Positions 1 to 5,576 of a stretch of 6,030 nt of DNA are shown piece by piece. The notes beneath the pieces are model-generated. The model was not told the origin of the DNA and made no database searches. It saw only the letters and a list, made by a program, of their open reading frames with translations. Position numbers and translations under genes: made by a program. The DNA lies in the NCBI GenBank assembly GCA_964467785.1, contig CAYXVB010000201.1:1-6030 (forward strand). Reading direction: 5' to 3'. Position 1 is the stretch's first letter. Each line of letters starts with the position of its first letter. Source of the DNA: CAYXVB01 sp964467785. Lineage in GTDB: Bacteria > Bdellovibrionota > UBA1018.

Positions 1-617
1 TCGTCATTTTGATGAGCTTTTCGTCGGTCGACCAAGAGAAGTTCGATCAGATCCGCAAGGAAGCCACCAAGACTTTCGGCGGCACCTATCAGCAGCCGTT
101 CGCCGACATGGCCAATGAAATCAAGGGAACTCTGGATAAGCGTGGACTGGGCGATCAATTTGTCGTGAAGGAAACGCCCGTAGGCGTGGACATTTCCTTT
201 TTGGGAACTGTCTTTTTCAACACCGGCGAGGCCGATATCAAGCCCGAGGGACTGGTCTTACTTCGGGATCTCCTGCCAGTGCTCAAGACGGAAGCCAGCG
301 GATTCGACGTGATGATCGAGGGGCACACCGATGACGTGCCGTTGGCTCCCAAGGGCGAAGTCAGAAGCAATTGGGAGCTTTCGAGTCTGCGTGCCTGCCG
401 GGTCTTGAGCGTCTTTGAACAGGCCGGATTTCCGAGGATCCGTCTGACCGCGGTGGGTTACGGCGAGGCTCGCCCGATCGTGCCGAATCGAGATGCCCAG
501 GGCGTGCCGATCTTGGTGAACATGAGCCAGAACCGTCGCGTCGTGATCAAGCTGATCAAACGTCCCGCACCTTTGGTGGGGGCGGGGGTACACAAGCCGA
601 GCTCTCCTGCTCAATAA
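1..617 (+). CDS. motB: MotB-like flagellar stator protein, C-terminal part (5' truncated by the window edge)
   Basis: MotB is the peptidoglycan-anchored stator subunit of the flagellar motor; with MotA it forms the inner-membrane ion channel that powers rotation. The frame is open to the first base (first full codon at position 3), and the first visible residues, VILMSFSSVDQEKF, match the junction after the MotB transmembrane helix, so the TTG at 9 and ATG at 12 are probably internal. The helix with the ion-binding Asp, and perhaps motA, would lie upstream. Counting from position 9, the OmpA/MotB peptidoglycan-binding domain spans about residues 60-182. Its hallmarks are FFNTGEADIKPEG (69-81), IEGHTDDVPL (103-112), NWELSSLRACRV (121-132), GYGEARPI (150-157) and NRRVVIKL (175-182). 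The last 20 residues are unconserved in appearance and lie antisense to the 3' end of the next gene. A stand-alone OmpA-family protein is the alternative, but the N-terminal match favours MotB. Confidence 0.85.
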   Translation, partial: VILMSFSSVDQEKFDQIRKEATKTFGGTYQQPFADMANEIKGTLDKRGLGDQFVVKETPVGVDISFLGTVFFNTGEADIKPEGLVLLRDLLPVLKTEASGFDVMIEGHTDDVPLAPKGEVRSNWELSSLRACRVLSVFEQAGFPRIRLTAVGYGEARPIVPNRDAQGVPILVNMSQNRRVVIKLIKRPAPLVGAGVHKPSSPAQ

Positions 618-1530
618 TCCGGCTCAACGCCGCGGATTGCGTGTCGATTTCGCGCTCGGAGGCGCTGAGCAGCTTGCGTAGGAAGTCCCGCTGCTCCAGC
701 ATGCGCGCAAAGGCGGACTCCAAGGCCGGCCGCTCAGGGGAGATCGTCGGCGTGGTCTTGAGGCGGACCTCCACCTTGCGAGCCTCGAACTCCGTGACGT
801 CCAGATAATCCTTGAGCGGATTCACGACGCGCGACTCCTGCATCCGCGCGTGAAGCGCCTTAGCGATGTCCAGGACGGTTTTCTTTTCCCGCTGCAACGC
901 GAGCGAATAGAATTTGAGTCGACGCTCATCGCGGTCGAACTGAGCCTTGCGACGGTTCAAGTCGCGCTCTTGGGCGATGCGGGACTCCTCCGATTCGGTA
1001 ACAGCCTTCAAGGATTGAATGGTCCCGACCGCCACCTCGAGCTGAGCCTCGGTATCGCGAAGTTTCCGCTCACTGGCCTCGCGCTCGCCTCGAAGGCGCG
1101 CGATCTCGGATTCCAGATCCTTTCTTCGCGAATTCAACGAGGTTTCCGCGCTCCGCAGCCGCGTCAGCTCGGCGGCCATCGCTTCGCGTGCCCGCTGCTG
1201 TTCGGAGTCACCCGTGCTTTCGCGCTGGATTCCTTCGCGCAAAGCCCGGATCTCCTCTTCGCGGACAGCCAGCTTCTCGGATAGCTGTCTCTCCACGCTT
1301 TCAAAAAGCTTGAAATCACGCCGTGCGTCCTCGAGGAATCGGCTGAGCAGCGCGTTTTCCTGTTCGAGCCGGGCCGCCTTCTCGCGATGGCGGATGAGCT
1401 CCATTCGAGCCGCCTCGGCCCGCTCCAGCGCCTCGACCATCAGATCCCCGGTGCCCGGTGCGGCAGTGAATGCAGTGTCCAGCTCATCCGCGGATCTGTT
1501 ATCTGTGATGACCTGCGCGCTCGCGCTCAT
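556..1530 (-). CDS. Coiled-coil protein with C-terminal polyproline tail, function unknown
   Basis: This is a 324-residue protein that I cannot assign to a named family. After a low-complexity N-terminus (1-28), residues about 30-225 are rich in Glu, Arg, Ala, Leu and Gln with heptad-like hydrophobic spacing, which predicts a long alpha-helical coiled coil. A less helical segment around 231-268 contains NPLKDYLDVTEFEARKVEV and TPTISPERP. A second helix runs about 269-310, followed by the tail SSACVPPPPPKVRDV with five prolines at 315-319 and one Cys at 313. No signal peptide or membrane helix is visible, so it is probably cytoplasmic. The ATG at 1530 is preceded by GAGGGAGA (1541-1548, minus strand), about 11 bases away; an in-frame TAA lies upstream with no better start between. 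It is transcribed divergently from the 724-residue coiled-coil gene, and its last 20 codons plus stop overlap the 3' end of motB. A structural or scaffold role is inference. Confidence 0.85.
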   Translation of the reverse strand: MSASAQVITDNRSADELDTAFTAAPGTGDLMVEALERAEAARMELIRHREKAARLEQENALLSRFLEDARRDFKLFESVERQLSEKLAVREEEIRALREGIQRESTGDSEQQRAREAMAAELTRLRSAETSLNSRRKDLESEIARLRGEREASERKLRDTEAQLEVAVGTIQSLKAVTESEESRIAQERDLNRRKAQFDRDERRLKFYSLALQREKKTVLDIAKALHARMQESRVVNPLKDYLDVTEFEARKVEVRLKTTPTISPERPALESAFARMLEQRDFLRKLLSASEREIDTQSAALSRIIEQESSACVPPPPPKVRDV

Positions 1531-1559
1531 AGTCAGGAATTCTCCCTCACAGGCATCTC

Positions 1560-1575
1560 GGATGGAGCGCCATCC
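1560..1575 (-). other. Perfect 6-bp inverted repeat (leader hairpin)
   Basis: GGATGG (1560-1565) and CCATCC (1570-1575) are exact complements around a four-base loop. On the minus strand the hairpin falls in the likely 5' leader of the 324-residue coiled-coil gene, about 11 bases upstream of its ribosome binding site at 1541-1548. It could be a leader structure or a small operator; there is no downstream T run, so it is not an obvious terminator. Confidence 0.4.
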
Positions 1576-1586
1576 AGCTTGAGGAT

Positions 1587-1613
1587 TCTTTTGCGCTTAC
1601 ATCTTTTGCGCTT
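1587..1613. repeat. Perfect 12-bp direct repeat, 15-bp period
   Basis: TCTTTTGCGCTT occurs at 1587-1598 and again, without mismatch, at 1602-1613, separated by ACA. On the minus strand this reads AAGCGCAAAAGA twice. The pair is about 60-80 bases from the minus-strand start codon and about 110-130 bases from the plus-strand one, where a regulator of a divergent pair would bind. A direct-repeat operator is one reading; a small local duplication is the other. Confidence 0.7.
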
Positions 1614-1711
1614 CGGCATCAGGGAAAGTTTGCCCGGTCGGCGCGTCAGTTGGATGACGCGACTTTCGCTCGGACAAGGCAAATCTGACCTATTTATTCG
1701 CGATTTGATTC

Positions 1712-1716
1712 AGGAG
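1712..1716 (+). promoter_or_regulatory. Candidate ribosome binding site that decides the 1720 start
   Basis: AGGAG lies three bases before the ATG at 1720. The motif is good but the spacing is unusually short, which leaves the start open. The same motif could not serve the in-frame ATG at 1654, which has no clear purine-rich site before it. A TTG at 1759 with GGGAGA eight bases upstream is another candidate. Confidence 0.45.
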
Positions 1717-1719
1717 ATC

Positions 1720-3894
1720 ATGAGAGTCAAGCAGGGTCCATCCCGGGAGATCGACCGATTGTCGACGGAGAGACGAAGAGCAGGAAAGAGCGTTGATCGC
1801 GACGAAGCTGCCGTGGACCGGTCCCGGCATCCTGACTCGCCGTCACGAACCAGCCCGCCTTCGAACACTCTGGAATCCGTGGGCCGATCTTTCGGAGAGG
1901 TCTCCTCCCTGATTCACTCGAGCCGGAGCGAACTCGAATCGCTCCGCGCCCAGTTGGGCCTCATGCATGATGACCGCGCGAGAATGAACGAAGTAATCGC
2001 GCAAAACACGGTCTTGGAAGCCAGAGTGCTTCAGCAGGAGCAAGAGCTCGAGAGCCTGGCCAGGACGAACACGCTTCTGAAGGCGGCGCGCGACCCGCGC
2101 CTTTCTAATGACACGGCGGCGGAGTTCGAGGCCGAGAAGCGCGCGCGCGAGGCCGCCCTCGGGCTGCTTGCGGCGGAACGCGAGAGATCCGACGCGTTAC
2201 TGAAAACGCTCAATGAGGAGCGAGCGCGCCATTCGGGCGCTATCCAGGAGTTAGAATCCCGGCTGGCGGAGGATTTCCGCAGGCGCGAGGAGCTTCAGGC
2301 CGAATTGCATCGCTCCGAGTTGCGGGTGATGGATACGATGGCATTGTACTCTCGCCATCGCTCCAAGATGGACGAATTGCAGACGCAGCTCAAGTCCGCG
2401 ACCTCTCAGCTCGCCGAGTCAGCGCTTCAGCTGGATGACCATCGAAATCAGTTGCGCGCGGCCCAGGAAGCCTATCGCTCCGAAGCTCAGGCCCGTGTCC
2501 TGATCCAAGGCGAGTTGGCGAACCGGGAAGAGCGTATTCGAAATCTTGAGGCGGAGGTTCAGTCCGTTCGATCAGGGCTCCAGGGAGAGGTCGCGGCGAC
2601 ACGCTCGGGTCTCGAAGCCGAAGTCGCGCAAGTGCGCGGTACCCTCGTCGAAACCGAAAGAACCTTATCCGAGGTGCGTGCAGCCTATGCCTCCCTCCAG
2701 GTGCAACAGACTTCGGAGCGGGAATCGCTCATTTCACTCCGAGAGCGGTTGTCCGAAGCGGAAAAGCAGGTCTCCGAGATCCGGGAGCGCGGCCGGCAGG
2801 ATGAGCTCAAGATCACGGAGCTTCGGGCGAGTGTCATGCACGCACAAAGACGTGAACGAGAGCTGCGAGCCGAGGTCGAGAATCGGGAATCGGCAATTAC
2901 CGCTTTGAATCAGGAGTTGCAGGTTGCCCGGAACCAGATACAGCAACTGGAGATCCGACTCTCCGAGTCGATCGCGAGCTTAGCGGCCGTCAATGAGCGC
3001 AGCGCGGCCGACGAACGGCGCTTGCAACAGATGCGCGAGGAGTGCCAAAAGCTGGCAAGACAGCTAGAGACGGAAAAGGAACTTCGCCGGAATGAAGCCC
3101 GAAGGATCCCGTACCTTGAGGAGTTGATCAAGCAAAGTGAGCAGCGCGAGAGCTCGCTCCAACAAGAGCTGGCGAAGAAAGCGGATAGTCATCTGAATTA
3201 TGAGCGCATGAAGGCTTCCTATGCGGAGCTTCGCGCGCGCGTTGAAGAGGGCGTCCAGCTTAGGGCTCGGGAGGTCGAAGCCCGCGAGGCCCTGGTCTCG
3301 GAGCTCAAGCTGCGGGAGTCTCGGATCGCGGAACTCGAGCAGCAGATCGAAGGCTTGCGCCGAAACTGGGGCGAATCGGAAGCCCGCTTGCGGGAGTCCA
3401 ATGCCCGCCTCGAGGCGAACCAGGAGCAGAGCAGGATCGAGCGGGAAAACGCAGAACAATTGAAGTTTCGGCTGAAGGAGCGCGATCAGCGCCTCGAGGA
3501 AGAGCGCATCCAAAGGAAGCGCGCGTTGGAGCGCATCGTCCAGCTTGAGGCCGCGGTCCGGCACTATGAGCAACGGCAACGCAGCTTCGAGGAAGATCAT
3601 GTCCGCTTGTCCGAGCTGGGCGGCCAGCACGAGGTTCTCAAGAGCGGTTTCGCCCAGGTGCAAGAGGAGGCGGATCGCCTGCGGGCCCTCTGCGACTCGC
3701 TGATAGAGCAGCTTAAGGATGAAAAGGAGCGCCATAAAGGCGCCCTCGTGGAGCGGGACAATAGAGTTCGGTTACTGGAGGAGCGTTTGACGTCCGCGCG
3801 GTCGGAGCTTGATCTCGTGCTGCATCAAGCAGAGATGAATTCCCCGATGGTGAGCGATGATTCGTTCAACGCAGGCAGGTTGCCTAAGACATGA
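1720..3894 (+). CDS. Large coiled-coil protein, function unknown
   Basis: From the ATG at 1720 this gives 724 residues, nearly all predicted alpha-helical coiled coil. Residues 1-55 are Ser/Arg/Pro-rich and probably disordered. A first coil spans about 56-120, ending at a break that includes KAARDPRLSN (121-130), and a second spans about 133-700. The tail NSPMVSDDSFNAGRLPKT looks non-helical. Glu, Arg, Leu, Ala and Gln dominate, with Leu in heptad and some hendecad spacing (11-residue units at 279-311). No signal peptide, membrane helix, ATPase motif or SMC-like head is visible, so similarity to SMC or myosin-type coils would be compositional. The start is uncertain: the frame is open well upstream, alternatives are ATG 1654 and TTG 1759, and the first 50 codons use AGA/CGA Arg codons rarely used later. 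The stop overlaps the next start as ATGA, implying co-transcription and coupled translation with the GYF_2 membrane protein. A cytoplasmic scaffold role is inference. Confidence 0.85.
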   Translation: MRVKQGPSREIDRLSTERRRAGKSVDRDEAAVDRSRHPDSPSRTSPPSNTLESVGRSFGEVSSLIHSSRSELESLRAQLGLMHDDRARMNEVIAQNTVLEARVLQQEQELESLARTNTLLKAARDPRLSNDTAAEFEAEKRAREAALGLLAAERERSDALLKTLNEERARHSGAIQELESRLAEDFRRREELQAELHRSELRVMDTMALYSRHRSKMDELQTQLKSATSQLAESALQLDDHRNQLRAAQEAYRSEAQARVLIQGELANREERIRNLEAEVQSVRSGLQGEVAATRSGLEAEVAQVRGTLVETERTLSEVRAAYASLQVQQTSERESLISLRERLSEAEKQVSEIRERGRQDELKITELRASVMHAQRRERELRAEVENRESAITALNQELQVARNQIQQLEIRLSESIASLAAVNERSAADERRLQQMREECQKLARQLETEKELRRNEARRIPYLEELIKQSEQRESSLQQELAKKADSHLNYERMKASYAELRARVEEGVQLRAREVEAREALVSELKLRESRIAELEQQIEGLRRNWGESEARLRESNARLEANQEQSRIERENAEQLKFRLKERDQRLEEERIQRKRALERIVQLEAAVRHYEQRQRSFEEDHVRLSELGGQHEVLKSGFAQVQEEADRLRALCDSLIEQLKDEKERHKGALVERDNRVRLLEERLTSARSELDLVLHQAEMNSPMVSDDSFNAGRLPKT
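2554..2652 (+). repeat. Three tandem 11-residue (hendecad) coiled-coil units
   Basis: Three consecutive 33-base units encode EVQSVRSGLQG, EVAATRSGLEA and EVAQVRGTLVE (residues 279-311 of the large coiled-coil protein). The amino-acid repeat is clear but the DNA copies have diverged in synonymous positions, so this is an old or selected protein repeat rather than a fresh tandem duplication. An 11-residue period locally changes coil twist relative to the heptad regions on either side. Confidence 0.6.
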
Positions 3895-5417
3895 ACCCTG
3901 AACAAGGCTGGTACGCCTATATAGGGCACGATTACGAAGGGCCCATGAGCCGCGAAGAGTTGTCGGATCGCATTCGCGCCGGCGAACTCACCGGGGTGCA
4001 CTATGTCTGGTCTCCAGGGATGAAAGATTGGGCAATGGCGACGGCGTTGGCCGAGTTCGAAAAGGACCTTCAGGACTCACCGGCCCAGGGTTACGCCGAT
4101 GCTCGCGAGGTCTACGGGATCGAGTTGCCGGAACTCCCACCGGCGCCTGTGATGCCGGCTCCGTCATCTGAAGGATCTGAGGCGGCATTCGCCGAGGTTC
4201 CGGTGCCTAGTGACGAGGTTTCCCAGGCCACGCCGTCCTCGCGCCTTTGGCCCGTATTGGAAATGGCCCATCCCAGCGCGACCTCGGCTTGGGGGCTTCC
4301 GGCTGTCTCGGCGGCGACCGATACGCTAGAGTCCACGCCGGCGCCGCAGCGCAAGCGGGCGTTCAAGGTTCGTGAGACTGCGGCATGGGTCTTAGCCTGC
4401 GTCGCCTTGGCAGGGAGCGGACTCTACTACGCGTACAAAAGCGGCGCTCAAAACGACATAGCGGCGAACCTTGATGTTTCGCGCGATGAGAGCGCGGAGC
4501 TCAAAAACGTCGCCGCCAAATCATTGAAAAAGTTCGGTCCGCTCGTGGCCCTCGGGATGTCCGTGAGCGATCCCTTAACGCCAGTCTTTCACCTCGCGAC
4601 CAATCTTCCGAGCGGGGCGAGATTCATTGTCACCATCGAAAGCGTAGATGGCACGATCCCTGACAAAAAGCCCGTTTCCGTGAGAACGATCGTCACGACG
4701 CAAGCAGGGGTGGGGAAGACGGGTCAGTTCAGGCAGTCCGACGGCAAGCCCTTTCCAATTGGCGAATACCAGGTATTTGTGACGGACGCGCCGACGATGC
4801 CGGAAGAGGTCTTGAGGCTTTTAGCGGGGCAACCCGACCTCCGTCCCCAGGATGCTCCGGAGAAGCTTCCGTCGCCAGTCAGGGTATTGGCGCGCAAAAA
4901 GGTGTTTCTCGGAGGCGAGCGGAACACCGCGTATGAGGGGAAGATAACCGAGTTCAATGCGCGCCTGCGCGAACAGGCCCAATTGGAGTTGATGGAGCTG
5001 CGGCAATACGCGGAAACGCTTGAATCCCAGCTCAGCAATACCACCGATCTCTTCCAGCTCGCCGCTCGCGCGAATCAATCCGCAAGCAAGTGGAGAGGGA
5101 TGCGCCCTCGTTGGCTCGCGCTGCATCACAAGCTTCAGGCGGATCTCGCGATGGTATCGAACCCGAGCTTCGAGTCCGAGTACTTCTATGCTGAGTTGTA
5201 CCGATCGATTTCCGACACGGTCGCGGCGGTCGCGAGCCTGAATCAAGAACAGCATCAGTTTTTGAATTCCAAAAAAAGAAGCACGGACGACGAGGCCCGG
5301 ATATCGTCCGACGCCGCCCTGGCGCAAAGCCGGGTCCTTCATATCAAGACCAAGCTTGCTCAGGCGGCCAGCCTGCCTCCCGGCCCCACAGGGGCACCTC
5401 AGCGCAAAGGGTTGTAA
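3891..5417 (+). CDS. GYF_2 (DUF4339) domain single-pass membrane protein with periplasmic helical region
   Basis: A 508-residue protein. Residues 5-60 match the bacterial GYF_2 domain (GW-Y at 6-8 and 10, EGP at 16-18, EEL at 22-24, I28, GEL at 31-33, VWSPGMKDW at 39-47); GYF folds in eukaryotes bind proline-rich peptides, while the bacterial ligands are poorly known. Residues 61-152 form a Pro/Ala/Ser-rich linker including ELPPAPVMPAP. The basic stretch QRKRAFKVR (153-161) is followed by one hydrophobic helix at about 164-182, so by the positive-inside rule the GYF_2 domain is cytoplasmic and the C-terminus periplasmic. Residues about 215-345 look beta-rich (for example ARFIVTIES and GKPFPIGEYQVFVTDA), and 350-495 look helical. 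The tail has SLPPGPTGAP. The start ATG overlaps the previous stop by four bases; no separate Shine-Dalgarno of note precedes it, which fits translational coupling. Its function is not known to me; a membrane anchor for the coiled-coil partner is inference. Confidence 0.88.
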   Translation: MNPEQGWYAYIGHDYEGPMSREELSDRIRAGELTGVHYVWSPGMKDWAMATALAEFEKDLQDSPAQGYADAREVYGIELPELPPAPVMPAPSSEGSEAAFAEVPVPSDEVSQATPSSRLWPVLEMAHPSATSAWGLPAVSAATDTLESTPAPQRKRAFKVRETAAWVLACVALAGSGLYYAYKSGAQNDIAANLDVSRDESAELKNVAAKSLKKFGPLVALGMSVSDPLTPVFHLATNLPSGARFIVTIESVDGTIPDKKPVSVRTIVTTQAGVGKTGQFRQSDGKPFPIGEYQVFVTDAPTMPEEVLRLLAGQPDLRPQDAPEKLPSPVRVLARKKVFLGGERNTAYEGKITEFNARLREQAQLELMELRQYAETLESQLSNTTDLFQLAARANQSASKWRGMRPRWLALHHKLQADLAMVSNPSFESEYFYAELYRSISDTVAAVASLNQEQHQFLNSKKRSTDDEARISSDAALAQSRVLHIKTKLAQAASLPPGPTGAPQRKGL

Positions 5418-5439
5418 TCAATAGTCGATCGGGGACGCG

Positions 5440-5457
5440 CCAGCCCCCTTGGGTTGG
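5440..5457 (+). terminator. Weak terminator-like hairpin after the two-gene operon
   Basis: CCAGCCC (5440-5446) pairs with GGGTTGG (5451-5457) around a CCTT loop, giving seven pairs of which one is G-U. It begins 22 bases after the stop of the GYF_2 gene. No T run follows (GTGTGTCGCTCC), so intrinsic termination would be inefficient; a Rho-dependent end or a 3'-end stabilising hairpin is equally possible. Confidence 0.35.
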
Positions 5458-5486
5458 GTGTGTCGCTCCTGACCCTTGTGTGGCCG

Positions 5487-5534
5487 TTGACGCAATTACT
5501 TGATCAAGTTCATTTGTATAAAATTATCTATAAG
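5487..5534 (+). promoter_or_regulatory. Probable promoter with palindromic operator for the FN3 lipoprotein gene
   Basis: This is the most AT-rich part of the window. A TTGACG at 5487-5492 and a TTGATC at 5500-5505 are candidate -35 boxes; the second pairs with TTATCT at 5524-5529 over an 18-base spacer. The first has no good -10 at 16-18 bases. The perfect 12-bp palindrome ACTTGATCAAGT (5498-5509) covers the second -35, a position where a dimeric regulator could block polymerase. Which element pair is used cannot be settled by eye. Confidence 0.5.
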
Positions 5535-5559
5535 TGGTCCGATATGTTGTACGTGACCA
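5535..5559 (+). other. Possible leader hairpin just upstream of the ribosome binding site
   Basis: TGGTCCG (5535-5541) can pair with CG and GACCA (5552-5553 and 5555-5559) with one bulged T, around a ten-base loop. It ends one base before the AAGAGGTGA site. The same stretch contains a seven-codon reading frame (ATG 5544 to TGA 5565-5567, peptide MLYVTKR) whose stop falls inside the ribosome binding site. Either may be chance. Confidence 0.2.
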
Positions 5560-5560
5560 A

Positions 5561-5567
5561 GAGGTGA
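5561..5567 (+). promoter_or_regulatory. Strong Shine-Dalgarno for the FN3 lipoprotein gene
   Basis: GAGGTGA is a perfect seven-base complement to the 16S rRNA anti-Shine-Dalgarno end and sits nine bases before the ATG at 5577. It fixes that start over the internal in-frame ATG at 5607, and suggests the gene is well translated. Confidence 0.8.
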
Positions 5568-5576
5568 TTTTAACTT

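Larger units (their letters stand above)
1531..1719. promoter_or_regulatory. Divergent intergenic control region between two coiled-coil genes
   Basis: These 189 bases separate the start codons of two divergent genes and must contain both sets of 5' signals. I see a direct-repeat pair, a hairpin in the leader of the minus-strand gene, and an AT-rich block TATTTATT at 1691-1698 that could be the -10 region for the rightward gene. No convincing -35 box of the TTGACA type sits at the right distance for either direction. The plus-strand frame of the rightward gene stays open through the whole region, so the boundary depends on the choice of start at 1720. Confidence 0.55.

Noticed and set aside
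544..558. TGATCA-AGC-TGATCA inverted repeat near the convergent stops
   Set aside because: It encodes the repeated IK of VIKLIK at the end of the conserved MotB domain, so coding constraint explains it; no T run on either strand.
258..614. A 118-codon minus-strand frame over motB
   Set aside because: It lies wholly inside the conserved MotB domain codons and shows no family features of its own.
850..1284. A 144-codon plus-strand frame over the smaller coiled-coil gene
   Set aside because: Antisense shadow of the coiled-coil codons; no ribosome binding site or plausible protein features.
1651..1669. Possible sigma-54 promoter (TGG...GC) before the large coiled-coil gene
   Set aside because: The GG and GC elements do not fall at the required 12-base offset and the flanking consensus bases are missing.
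3064..3735. A 223-codon open frame on the minus strand opposite the large coiled-coil gene
   Set aside because: Leu-rich shadow of a Glu/Arg-rich coding strand in high-GC DNA; no ribosome binding site, and the plus-strand frame is clearly the coding one.
1720..3894. SMC-type or Rad50-type chromosome segregation protein
   Set aside because: No Walker A, Walker B or signature motif and no globular heads; only coiled-coil composition is shared.
4821..5342. A 173-codon minus-strand frame over the GYF_2 gene
   Set aside because: Antisense shadow; the plus strand has recognisable domains and a coupled start.
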